Notes: generated by a model not told the origin, from the letters alone. 40,221 nt of DNA from Candidatus Aenigmatarchaeota archaeon (GCA_003663325.1 QMZT01000005.1:1-40221), one strand, 5' to 3'; positions 26,678-33,697 are shown, counted from the first letter of the stretch. A program made the numbers and translations.

Positions 26678-27880
26678 TTAGTAAGTTAGACCAAAAAGGT
26701 AAATGGAACGTTCTTTTCCCGACAAATTTACACCTTCTTTAACGAGATAAGCATTTTCTAGATCAAGAATTTGCCTTGAGCTTTTTGATTTACCACCTAC
26801 TTCGAATATGTAATTCCCAACGACAAAATCTGGTGTCCTTCTAATCTTTCCTGTTTTAAGATAAAAGCAATCACCAACATGCTGAACGAAAAAATCCTCT
26901 CTAATGCTTCCCTTCTCTGGCAAAATCCCATAATATGAGCACAAGGCACTTCTCAAAGAAAGCGGCATCAAAATCTTGTCCTCTTTCCTCACACTTTTCC
27001 TTCCCTTTGCATAAGGACCTATTTTATAAAGTATCCCAGACCTTTCTAGAGAGGATATAATCTCTTTAACAAGCTTTATACTTATTCCCAGATTTTTTGA
27101 TAGGCCCGAATAACTCAACTCAGCTGGCTTTGATATGGCTACACTTTTAATAATCTTATAAACAGCATCTATATAGTAATTATCGATCTCTCTGAGGTAT
27201 GCAAGATCGTATCTTATTGTTCTTTCAAGAATATTTATGTACACCTCCGGGTTCCTTTCAAAGAATGCAGCTGGCAGGGCGTCAAAATTCACATAAGAGG
27301 AGTAATAGGTTATATACGGCATTAGCATTCTCTCAAATTCCTTTACCTTGCCTTTAATAATGCTCTCAATATTCAATTTCGGGAGAAGTTTATTAGAAAC
27401 AAAGTATATATATTCTCTGAACGAGAGTGGTTTTATCTCATGAAACCTCGCTCTTCTCGAAAGCTCAGAACCTTTTGCCTTTAAGTATATAGCGGAGGAG
27501 CCTGATGCTATAATCTTTGAGCGGGTTTCGTCATAAAATATCTTTATGTCCTTCTCCCACTCTGGAAGCACATGAATCTCATCAATAAGAAATGTCTTGT
27601 AGCGTTTCGCATATGCATAATGAAGCAGCTCGAGAAGAGAAACTCCATGTTTCAAAACAATTTCACTATTGATAAATATCGCATCTTTCTCATTTTTATA
27701 GATCTCTGAAAGGAGTGTTGTTTTCCCGCTGCCTCTTATTCCTGAGATAACAGATATCCCGCTATATTCTTGTATTTCTTTTATAATACCTCTGCTCAAT
27801 GGTCTTAATCTCTTTACCATGCTTCTTTCAGCTATATTTGAAGACACGGTTACTATTGATGAAAAGCTTTTCTCGTCCAT
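26678..27880 (-). CDS. AAA_14/DUF4143-type archaeal ATPase, second copy
   Basis: The 400-residue protein has Walker A GIRGSGKTT (about residues 45-53), Walker B KTFLIDEIHVLPEWEKD and the sensor SGSSAIYLK. A winged-helix-like segment (YSGLSKNLGISIKLVKEIIS) comes next. The C-terminal domain has PDFVVGNYIFEVGGK, a variant of the nuclease-like D...E-x-K pattern of DUF4143 relatives. It is only distantly similar to the copy at 18127. Function of the family is unknown. The promoter region (27881-27962) carries a perfect and a degenerate palindrome 32 bp apart. The gene is divergent from the DNA-alkylation-repair gene at 28085. Confidence 0.85.
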   Translation of the reverse strand: MDEKSFSSIVTVSSNIAERSMVKRLRPLSRGIIKEIQEYSGISVISGIRGSGKTTLLSEIYKNEKDAIFINSEIVLKHGVSLLELLHYAYAKRYKTFLIDEIHVLPEWEKDIKIFYDETRSKIIASGSSAIYLKAKGSELSRRARFHEIKPLSFREYIYFVSNKLLPKLNIESIIKGKVKEFERMLMPYITYYSSYVNFDALPAAFFERNPEVYINILERTIRYDLAYLREIDNYYIDAVYKIIKSVAISKPAELSYSGLSKNLGISIKLVKEIISSLERSGILYKIGPYAKGRKSVRKEDKILMPLSLRSALCSYYGILPEKGSIREDFFVQHVGDCFYLKTGKIRRTPDFVVGNYIFEVGGKSKSSRQILDLENAYLVKEGVNLSGKERSIYLFGLTY

Positions 27881-27892
27881 GAATATAATTTC

Positions 27893-27962
27893 TTTTTCTT
27901 AAAAATAAAAAACTTTCCTATTGGAAAGTTATTTTGAAGAAAAACTTTCCCAGGGGGAAGAA
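27893..27962 (-). promoter_or_regulatory. Promoter with two spaced palindromes upstream of the second AAA_14 ATPase
   Basis: On the minus strand an AT-rich TATA region (TTTTTTATTTTTAAG, about 27897-27911) precedes the ATG at 27880. Directly upstream lies AACTTTCC-TATT-GGAAAGTT (27911-27930, perfect 8-4-8 arms). A second site, AACTTTCC-CAGG-GGGAAGAA (27943-27962), has an intact left arm and a decayed right arm. The centres are 32 bp apart, about three helical turns, so two dimers could bind the same face. Position upstream of the TATA box would suit an activator; overlap with it would suit a repressor. Confidence 0.5.
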
Positions 27963-28084
27963 ATAAATTTATTGGGAGCTTGTGCTGCTTCTCGGTACTG
28001 TGCTTTTAACTCTTCACTCAGACGAAAGTTTCATATATCATACCATCGTATGATTTATTATGTTAAAATTGGGGAAAGGGTAGT
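27963..28084 (+). promoter_or_regulatory. Upstream region of the DNA-alkylation-repair gene with a 7-4-7 palindrome
   Basis: This stretch holds no convincing gene: a 60-codon frame (27921-28103) runs through the operators and overlaps the next gene, and resembles nothing I know. ATCATAC-CATC-GTATGAT (28037-28054) is a perfect inverted repeat ending 30 bp before the ATG at 28085. The AT-rich TTTATTATGTTAAAATT between them is the likely TATA region, and GGGGAAAGGG could act as a ribosome site. A GAAAGTTT half site at 28024-28031 resembles the palindromes nearer 27911. Confidence 0.4.
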
Positions 28085-28792
28085 ATGTGCAGGAAAGAAA
28101 TAAAAATAAAGGAGATACTAAATAAATTAAAATCTCTTTCCAATCCCAAAGCGATAGAAGGCATGGCAAAATTTGGTATTACACCAAAGAAAGCTTATGG
28201 TGTTTCAATACCCACTCTTAGAAAAATGGCTAAAGAAATAGGGAAAAACCATAAACTTGCTTCACAACTTTGGGATATAGACACAAGGGAAACTCGAATC
28301 TTAGCAAGTATGATTGATGAACCAGATTTAGTAACAGAAGAACAGATGGAAAGATGGGTAAGAGATTTTGATTGCTGGGAGGTTTGTGACCAGGTGTGCC
28401 AGAATCTTTTTGCTCATACCAAATTTGCCTATAAAAAAGCTATTGAGTGGAGCAAGAGAAAAGAAGAATTTATTAAAAGAGCAGGGTTTGCTTTAATGGC
28501 ACAGTTAGCTTTTAAAGACAAAAGAGCTAGTGATGTAAAATTTGAAAAATTTTTTTCAATCATAAAAAAAGAATCAACAGACGATAGAAAGTATGTGAAA
28601 AAAGCAGTTAATTGGGCATTAAGGCAAATTGGAAAACGGAATCTTAGCTTGAATAAAAAAGCAATCGAGGTTGCTAGAGAAATTCAAAAGATAAACTCAA
28701 AGACTGTTAAATGGATTGCCCAGGATGCAATAAGAGAATTAACAAGTGAAAAGATTCAAGAAAGATTGAAAAAGAAGAAAAATAATAAATAG
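28085..28792 (+). CDS. DNA alkylation repair protein, HEAT-like (AlkD family)
   Basis: The 235-residue all-helical protein matches the AlkD-type family that removes bulky or charged alkyl bases without base flipping: GVSIPTLRKMAKEIGKNHKLA, LWDIDTRETRILASMIDEP, the conserved DFDCWEVCDQVCQNLF, and WSKRKEEFIKRAGFALMAQL with later WALRQIGKRN. The conserved Trp, Asp and Arg of the family (in DCWEVCD and RRAG/KRAG regions) appear present. Codon use is strongly A-rich (AAA, GAA, TTT, ATT) with few AGG or ATA codons, unlike the housekeeping genes, so transfer, possibly from bacteria, is likely. It is divergent from the ATPase at 26678. Confidence 0.88.
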   Translation: MCRKEIKIKEILNKLKSLSNPKAIEGMAKFGITPKKAYGVSIPTLRKMAKEIGKNHKLASQLWDIDTRETRILASMIDEPDLVTEEQMERWVRDFDCWEVCDQVCQNLFAHTKFAYKKAIEWSKRKEEFIKRAGFALMAQLAFKDKRASDVKFEKFFSIIKKESTDDRKYVKKAVNWALRQIGKRNLSLNKKAIEVAREIQKINSKTVKWIAQDAIRELTSEKIQERLKKKKNNK

Positions 28793-28826
28793 TTAGTGAA
28801 AAAGTGACAAGGTAAGGGGTGGGAAA

Positions 28827-29396
28827 ATGAAATTATCTAAAGAAGAAGTTGAATTGTTTTACAAACTATACCACTCACTGCTGCTTTACGTTAACGAGAA
28901 ATTTGATATAGTAAAGGGCATAAATTCTCCAAGGGACTTTAAGAGGTGTCCTATAGAAGAAATAAACAACATCAGAGATAGATTATACGAACATCCTGCA
29001 TTGATCAACTCATTTGTTATAGAGAATCCTCTAAACCTCTCCTCTGATGAATTAAAGATAATTAGCAATTGGAAAAATTTTGTTAAAGGAAGCTTTCTTA
29101 TTTTTCGTTATTTGAAAGATTATACAATTTTCCTTAGCCCAGACGAGCCGCCAAAAGCTTATGGTGTCTTAGCCCTTACTTCCACCTTTAAGGAAATGCT
29201 AGGACCCTATTTACCGATAATGGTTGAAGCGGTACTTTTACCATTCAACGATAAAATCGTATATGACAGCATTCTTATTCCTTATCCTGTTACTTTTGGC
29301 AGTGGTATTCGCCGAAGTTTTAACGAGGCTTATCAAAAAGCTAAATCGAGATTTGGTATTATTACATCCCTTCCGTTCTCATCAGAAAAGAGATGA
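28827..29396 (+). CDS. Conserved protein of unknown function
   Basis: The 189-residue product resembles a family of uncharacterised proteins seen in archaea and bacteria, but I cannot name a domain. Visible features are an N-terminal helical half (EEVELFYKLYHSLLLYVNEK, and KRCPIEEINNIRDRLYEHP) and a beta-rich second half (FLSPDEPPKAYGVLALTS, MVEAVLLPFNDKIVYDSILIPY). A glycine loop (FGSGIRRSFNEAYQKAKSRFG) follows near the C-terminus. There is no signal peptide or membrane helix. A possible ribosome site GGTAAGGGGTGGG precedes the ATG. It lies 34 bp after the AlkD gene on the same strand and shares its A-rich codon use, so the two may have arrived together. Confidence 0.65.
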   Translation: MKLSKEEVELFYKLYHSLLLYVNEKFDIVKGINSPRDFKRCPIEEINNIRDRLYEHPALINSFVIENPLNLSSDELKIISNWKNFVKGSFLIFRYLKDYTIFLSPDEPPKAYGVLALTSTFKEMLGPYLPIMVEAVLLPFNDKIVYDSILIPYPVTFGSGIRRSFNEAYQKAKSRFGIITSLPFSSEKR

Positions 29397-29445
29397 AGAG
29401 TTAAAGCCATTCCAGAACTATTTAAACCTCTTTGCCAATTCTTTA

Positions 29446-30546
29446 ATGATCGCAATGGGACGTGAGGATATATTTTACGAGCTCAATGAAAAGGCATTAA
29501 AGCTGGAGAAGGAAGGTAAAAATATAATAAGGCTTAACATAGGAGAACCGGATTATAGGGTGGATAAGAGCATAATAAAGGCTGCAATAAAACGCTTAAA
29601 TGAGGGCAATGTAAAATATGGTTCTGCTGCAGGAGAATACTATTTGAGAGAGAAAATAGCTTGCATGCTTAACACCGATACGCAGGATATTGTTATTACA
29701 CCCGGGTCCAAGTTTGCAATCTACTCTATAATGAAGAATTTACTGAATAAAGGCGATAGAATAATGGTCTTTGCTCCATGTTGGCCTACCTATAAACTGA
29801 TTGCAGGCGATCTTGGAATAAAGGTATGCAAGCTGGAAATGAACGAGAAATGGGACATAGATACAGCCATACTCAATGAACACATGAATAATATTAAAAT
29901 GATCGTTGTTATAAACCCCAACAATCCCACAAGCAGCGTATTGAGCAATAAAAGAGTAAGAGAGATCGTTGAAATAGCAACAGACTACAATGCGTGGGTT
30001 TTATATGATGTTGCATATGCAGATCTAGCATTCCAGCCCGTTAAGAAAATTGTAGAGGATAACGTTCTGCTTGTTGATAGCTTCTCCAAATCCTTTTCAT
30101 TGAGCGGATGGCGTGTTGGATATGTTGCATGTAACAGAGATATATGTAAAAGGCTTATTAAATTCAACCAAATAACCATCAGCTGTGTGCCAGAATTTAT
30201 TCAGCGGGCTGTGTTTACAGGGCTGGAACATAAAGACAAAATTGTTAAGAAGGCGAGAAAGGTTTATAAAGAGCGGGCCGTCTTTGCATATCGCTATTTG
30301 AAAAGGCATGTAAAAGTATGCATGCCCTGCTCGGGATTCTATATATTCCCTCATATCGGCATGGATTCTGTTAAGCTCGCATTTAATCTGCTTGAAAAAG
30401 GTATTGCCATAGCTCCTGGCATTGTTTTTGGGGAGAAGTATAATGAATATGTAAGAATATCATTGGTAAGGGATTTAGAGGTATTGAAAGATTCAATGAG
30501 CGTTATGATAGATACTATCAACAAAACAAAGAGTGAAACAATATAA
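29446..30546 (+). CDS. PLP-dependent class I/II aminotransferase
   Basis: The start is placed at ATG 29446 (MIAMGREDIFYELNEKALKL; ATG 29455 is also possible), giving 366 residues. A TTTAAA element ~25 bp upstream fits a leaderless start, and upstream extension of the frame would add a membrane-like peptide foreign to the family. Fold type I motifs: GEPDYR, NPNNPTSSVL, the PLP lysine in SFSKSFSLSGWRVGY, and the carboxylate-binding Arg in YVRISLVRD. The amino acid used cannot be told. It is 21 bp ahead of the IscS-like gene and probably co-transcribed with the Fe-S genes, so a supply role in sulfur or cysteine metabolism is possible. Confidence 0.88.
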   Translation: MIAMGREDIFYELNEKALKLEKEGKNIIRLNIGEPDYRVDKSIIKAAIKRLNEGNVKYGSAAGEYYLREKIACMLNTDTQDIVITPGSKFAIYSIMKNLLNKGDRIMVFAPCWPTYKLIAGDLGIKVCKLEMNEKWDIDTAILNEHMNNIKMIVVINPNNPTSSVLSNKRVREIVEIATDYNAWVLYDVAYADLAFQPVKKIVEDNVLLVDSFSKSFSLSGWRVGYVACNRDICKRLIKFNQITISCVPEFIQRAVFTGLEHKDKIVKKARKVYKERAVFAYRYLKRHVKVCMPCSGFYIFPHIGMDSVKLAFNLLEKGIAIAPGIVFGEKYNEYVRISLVRDLEVLKDSMSVMIDTINKTKSETI

Positions 30547-30564
30547 ATATAACGGTGTTATATT
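30546..30564 (+). promoter_or_regulatory. Perfect 8-3-8 inverted repeat just before the IscS-like start
   Basis: AATATAAC-GGT-GTTATATT occupies the gap between the aminotransferase stop and the ATG at 30568. It overlaps a TATA-like stretch (ATATAAATAT, 30541-30550). As DNA it could be an operator; as RNA it would form an 8-bp hairpin that hides or exposes the start region. The same 8-3-8 geometry occurs ahead of the ATPase at 18127, with unrelated arm sequence. Confidence 0.45.
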
Positions 30565-30567
30565 ATT

Positions 30568-31698
30568 ATGAAAAAAAGATTCATCTATTTGGATAATGCA
30601 AGCGTAACAAAAGTTGATAGCAGGGTACTTAGAGCAATGAATATTTACCACACCAAGTATTATTCTGTGCCAACCGTTGAGTATGGTCATTCCTTTGGGT
30701 TAAAATCAAGAAAAGCGCTGGAGCAAGCAAGAGAAGCTATTGCAGAAAGTATAAACGCTAATAAGGATGAAATTATCTTTACCTCGGGCCAAACTGAGAG
30801 CAATAACCTTGCAATAAAAGGTTTCGTTGCTATGAATAACACAGCAAGGGTAATAACGACAAAGATAGAGCATGAATCCATATTAAATGTGTGTAAAGAT
30901 TACGGCAACGTTGCGTATTTAGATGTTGATAGAGAGGGTTTTATAAAATTCAATAGTCTTAAAAGATTGCAGGAGGAAGGGGCAATACTTAGCATACAGC
31001 ATGCAAATCATGAAATAGGCACCGTGCAGAATATAAAAAGAATAGGAAGATTTTGTAGAAAAGCAGGCATAACCTTTCATGTGGATGCAACACAAACATT
31101 TATGAAGCTTGACATAGATGTTGAGAGAATGAACATCGATTTGCTAACTATTTCACCGCACCTTATACATGGGCCGAGGGGTATTGGAGCTTTATACATA
31201 AGAAAAGGCGTGAAGATAAAGGCTATACTTAGTGGCGGGTATAATGAGTTTGGAATAAGACCGGGATTGGAGAACATTCCAGCAATAGTTGGATTTAGGA
31301 AGGCTGTAGAGATATTTGATAAGAAAGATGTAAGCAGGATGTTTAAGCTTAGAGACAGGCTTATGAAGAACCTTTTGGAGATAGACAACACTAAGTTGAA
31401 TGGGCCGTTAGGTAAAGACAGGCTGTGCAATAATGTGAATATAAGCTTCAGGTATGTTGAAGGTGAGAGCATGCTTCTCCATTTGGATCTCAGGGGCATA
31501 ATAGTAACCACAGGTTCATCTTGCTTTAGCACAGCTTTAAAGCCAAGCCACGTAATATTAGGTATTGGTGGCAGGCATGAGGATGCGCACAGCTCTGTAA
31601 GATTCTCGTTGAGTAAATACAATGATGTAGAGGATATAGATTATACGATAAAAAATGTTAATGAGGTTGTTAGCGAGCTAAGAAAAATAAGTATGTGA
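30568..31698 (+). CDS. iscS: IscS/NifS-like cysteine desulfurase homologue lacking the PLP lysine
   Basis: The 376-residue protein aligns over the whole length with IscS: YLDNASVTKVDSRVL, SGQTESNNLAIKG, the PLP-stacking His in KIEHESILN, HANHEIGTVQN, HVDATQTF, and the sulfur-carrying Cys319 in TTGSSCFSTALKPSHV. But the Schiff-base lysine motif (SGHKIYGPKG in E. coli) reads SPHLIHGPRG here, with Leu199 in place of Lys. The Thr that binds the PLP phosphate from the other subunit (RSGT/RAGTEN) reads RPGLEN. So PLP chemistry is probably lost while the Cys is kept. Archaeoglobus fulgidus IscS is a known precedent for loss of this Lys. A scaffold or Cys-ligand role with IscU, encoded 4 bp downstream, is inferred. 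Confidence 0.9.
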   Translation: MKKRFIYLDNASVTKVDSRVLRAMNIYHTKYYSVPTVEYGHSFGLKSRKALEQAREAIAESINANKDEIIFTSGQTESNNLAIKGFVAMNNTARVITTKIEHESILNVCKDYGNVAYLDVDREGFIKFNSLKRLQEEGAILSIQHANHEIGTVQNIKRIGRFCRKAGITFHVDATQTFMKLDIDVERMNIDLLTISPHLIHGPRGIGALYIRKGVKIKAILSGGYNEFGIRPGLENIPAIVGFRKAVEIFDKKDVSRMFKLRDRLMKNLLEIDNTKLNGPLGKDRLCNNVNISFRYVEGESMLLHLDLRGIIVTTGSSCFSTALKPSHVILGIGGRHEDAHSSVRFSLSKYNDVEDIDYTIKNVNEVVSELRKISM

Positions 31699-31702
31699 GA
31701 GT

Positions 31703-32347
31703 ATGTATTCAAAGAAGGTGCTTAAGTATTTTTTTCATCCAAAGAATGTCGGCATAATAAAAAACCCAACAGTAAAGGTCACAGAGGGTAGTTTAGCATG
31801 CGGCGATATGGTAACCCTTTACCTAAAAATAGATAAGGTATCGAGAAAGATAGTGGATATAAAATTTAAAAGCTATGGGTGTGCTGCGAACATAGCAACA
31901 ATGTCATTTCTCACAGAGCTTGTCAAAGGAAAAACAATAGAAAGCGTAGAAAAGCTAACGTACAAAATGCTTGAAAAGGAGCTTGGCGGACTACCACCGG
32001 CAAAAACCCATTGTTCTTTGCTGGCGATAAAAAGCCTAAAGTCTGCCATACGGCTTTATAAAGAGAAAATGGGAGAGATAGAGTATGAGAGCATAGATAA
32101 AGATTTTGTAATGAGCAGGCTCAGAAGCGTTATACATCCAGCCATAGGAAAGGATATAGTTTCCAGCGGTTTGGTAGCAATGGCTAATATAAGTGATGGA
32201 AAGGTAAATATAAAGATAAGAATAAAGGAGAAAAGATTTAGAAGGATTGTTCTTGAGGAGATAAAAGAGAGATTTTGCATACCACAAATAAAAAAAATAA
32301 GCGTAGAGTTTGTTGATAAGGATGAGAAAGCAAAAGATAAGGATTGA
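31703..32347 (+). CDS. iscU: IscU-type Fe-S scaffold fused to a MIP18/DUF59 domain
   Basis: Residues ~1-125 are IscU: the three cluster cysteines lie in LACGDMV, YGCAANIATMSFL and THCSLLA, and LPPAK matches the LPPVK chaperone-binding segment of bacterial IscU. Residues ~130-205 match the MIP18/DUF59 family (RLRSVIHPAIGKDIVSSGLV, then NISDGKVNIKIRIKEKRF), found in Fe-S carriers such as SufT and at the N-terminus of Mrp/ApbC proteins. A fusion of the two would place assembly scaffold and delivery factor in one chain. The gene starts 4 bp after the IscS-like gene, and its end overlaps the tusA start by 26 bp. Total length is 214 residues. Confidence 0.88.
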   Translation: MYSKKVLKYFFHPKNVGIIKNPTVKVTEGSLACGDMVTLYLKIDKVSRKIVDIKFKSYGCAANIATMSFLTELVKGKTIESVEKLTYKMLEKELGGLPPAKTHCSLLAIKSLKSAIRLYKEKMGEIEYESIDKDFVMSRLRSVIHPAIGKDIVSSGLVAMANISDGKVNIKIRIKEKRFRRIVLEEIKERFCIPQIKKISVEFVDKDEKAKDKD

Positions 32348-32561
32348 TGTTAGAGGGGAAAAATGCCCTGTACCAATGGTAGAGACATTGAAAGCCTTGA
32401 GAAATGCTGATATAGGAAGTGTTATAGAGGTTATAGGCGATCATGCCCCATCAAAAAATGAAATAATTCTTGCCACAAAGGAGCTTGGATTAAAGCTTGT
32501 AGAGGTTAAAAATAGCAATGCTTGGCACATTATCATCAAAAAAACCAAGGCTGTGGCTTAA
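32322..32561 (+). CDS. tusA: TusA/SirA-family sulfur carrier
   Basis: The ATG at 32322 (MRKQKIRIDVRGEKCPVPMV) gives 79 residues; TTG codons upstream are less likely. The RG-x-x-CP-V-P motif has the reactive Cys of TusA-like persulfide carriers. The beta-alpha-beta layout (IRIDVRG, ETLKALRNAD, SVIEVIGDH, LATKELGLKLVEVK) is standard. It overlaps the end of the IscU fusion gene, so it is translationally coupled to Fe-S assembly. In other organisms TusA relays persulfide from IscS for tRNA thiolation; with a lysine-less IscS here the sulfur donor is open. A T-run follows the stop. Confidence 0.92.
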   Translation: MRKQKIRIDVRGEKCPVPMVETLKALRNADIGSVIEVIGDHAPSKNEIILATKELGLKLVEVKNSNAWHIIIKKTKAVA

Positions 32562-32587
32562 TTTTTTATAATATGAATATAGCGATA

Positions 32588-32640
32588 GATTTTTAAATAC
32601 TTTATATATATTTTAAATAGCAAACAAAAAGGAGGGATTA
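32588..32640 (+). promoter_or_regulatory. Promoter and ribosome site of the MC1 gene
   Basis: TTTTTAAATACTTTATATATA (about 32592-32611, in parts TTTTTAAATA and CTTTATATATA) is a strong TATA region. AAGGAGGGATTAA ends at the ATG at 32642 and is the clearest Shine-Dalgarno sequence in the window. Together they point to high expression, as expected for an abundant chromatin protein. Confidence 0.65.
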
Positions 32641-32641
32641 A

Positions 32642-32932
32642 ATGGCAACAGGTAAGAAAAAATACTATGTTATGAAGGTTGGAAACAAAGTCCATGTGTT
32701 TACAGGAAGAACACCAAGACAAGCAGCATTGAAAGCAGCAACAAGAGGATTTAAGGACATAAGGCTAAGAGAAAGGGGGAGAAGAAATAAAGACAAAACA
32801 TACAGTATCCACGTTTTCAAGGGAGACGTAAAGGTTGTAGATGCACCTGCAAACAGACCATCTTGGCTACCTGCAAAGGTAAAGAAGCCAATAGTTAAGA
32901 AAGTTGGCGTTGAGAGAGTAAAGAAGTTGTAA
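32642..32932 (+). CDS. mc1: MC1-type chromatin protein
   Basis: The 96-residue basic protein matches methanogen chromosomal protein MC1 along its length: KYYVMKVGNKVHVFTGRTPR, QAALKAATRGFKDIRLRERG, YSIHVFKGDVKVVDAPANRP and SWLPAKVKKPIVKK. MC1 binds DNA as a monomer and bends it sharply. The residues that contact DNA (Arg, Trp and Pro in RPSWLP, and the KPIVKK tail) are in place. It occurs in Methanosarcina, haloarchaea and some DPANN archaea. The gene is monocistronic with a strong promoter and ribosome site and a T-rich terminator-like stretch (32937-32960) after the stop, where it converges with GGGP synthase. Confidence 0.94.
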   Translation: MATGKKKYYVMKVGNKVHVFTGRTPRQAALKAATRGFKDIRLRERGRRNKDKTYSIHVFKGDVKVVDAPANRPSWLPAKVKKPIVKKVGVERVKKL

Positions 32933-32947
32933 GCTTTTCTTTCTTTT

Positions 32948-33697
32948 TTATTTTTCTTTTATTTTGTTTATTATTTCTCTTAGCTTTGCTTCATTATTTT
33001 CTGCGATAGTGCCTGTAACGATTATATCAGCACCCGCTTCTATCTTCCTTTCTGCCGTTTCTGCATCCCTTATACCTCCGCCGACAATGAGGAACATGTC
33101 ATCTCCAATATTATCCTTAACCATTCTTATCATTTCCTCTGGTACAGAGTACTTTGCCCCAGAACCAGCCTCGAGATATACAAATTTCATACCAAAATAT
33201 TTTGCCGCTAAGGCATAGCCTACCGCAAACCCCGGTCTATCGCGAGGTATCTCCTTTGCATTACCCCCAAAGCCTGCAGATGTTTTTGTACCAGATTCTA
33301 TTATTAGATATGCCATAGGTAACGGCTCCAAGCCATATGCTTTAACAAGTACAGAACCCCTCATTTGCTCATCTATTATATATTGGGTTGTGGTTGAATT
33401 GAAAAGGGACATAAAGAATATCGCATCAGCATAGCGTGAAATCCCAGAATGTGATGATGGAAATAATATGACTGGCAAGCTGCATGCGCTCTTTATGCCT
33501 TTAACCACACTATCTAGATAAAGCACAGAGGTTGGTTGGCTTCCACCAACCATTATTGCATCGCTCCCGTACATTTCTACTTTCTTTGCAAGCTCTACTG
33601 CTTTATTAATCTCCTGTTTGTCAGGGTCTATCAATGTAAAGTGAAGTGTGCTGGACTTTCTTTTATCTTTTATATAGTTAAAAACCCTCCCATCCAT
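32948..33697 (-). CDS. Geranylgeranylglyceryl phosphate synthase
   Basis: GGGP synthase makes the first ether bond of archaeal membrane lipids, joining geranylgeranyl-PP to glycerol-1-phosphate. The ATG at 33697 (MDGRVFNYIKDKRKSSTLHF) gives 249 residues; an AATTTAAATTATT TATA-like element ~27 bp upstream suits a leaderless transcript, and a TTG 14 codons earlier is unlikely. TIM-barrel motifs seen: LHFTLIDPDKQ, DAIMVGGSQPTS, LPVILFPSS, KFVYLEAGSGA, LIVGGGIRD and GADIIVTGTIAE, with glycerol-phosphate loop residues in the last three. The long form with YAVGY/GFAVGYALAAKYFG suggests group II. It converges with mc1. Confidence 0.94.
   Translation of the reverse strand: MDGRVFNYIKDKRKSSTLHFTLIDPDKQEINKAVELAKKVEMYGSDAIMVGGSQPTSVLYLDSVVKGIKSACSLPVILFPSSHSGISRYADAIFFMSLFNSTTTQYIIDEQMRGSVLVKAYGLEPLPMAYLIIESGTKTSAGFGGNAKEIPRDRPGFAVGYALAAKYFGMKFVYLEAGSGAKYSVPEEMIRMVKDNIGDDMFLIVGGGIRDAETAERKIEAGADIIVTGTIAENNEAKLREIINKIKEK

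Noticed and set aside
27921-28103. A 60-codon frame ahead of the AlkD-like gene
   Set aside because: It begins inside an operator palindrome, overlaps the AlkD start and has low-complexity, unfamiliar sequence; it is better read as regulatory DNA.
29224-29445. An N-terminal membrane extension of the aminotransferase
   Set aside because: It overlaps the previous gene in another frame and would add a hydrophobic peptide that the family does not have; a TATA element 25 bp before ATG 29446 supports the shorter start.
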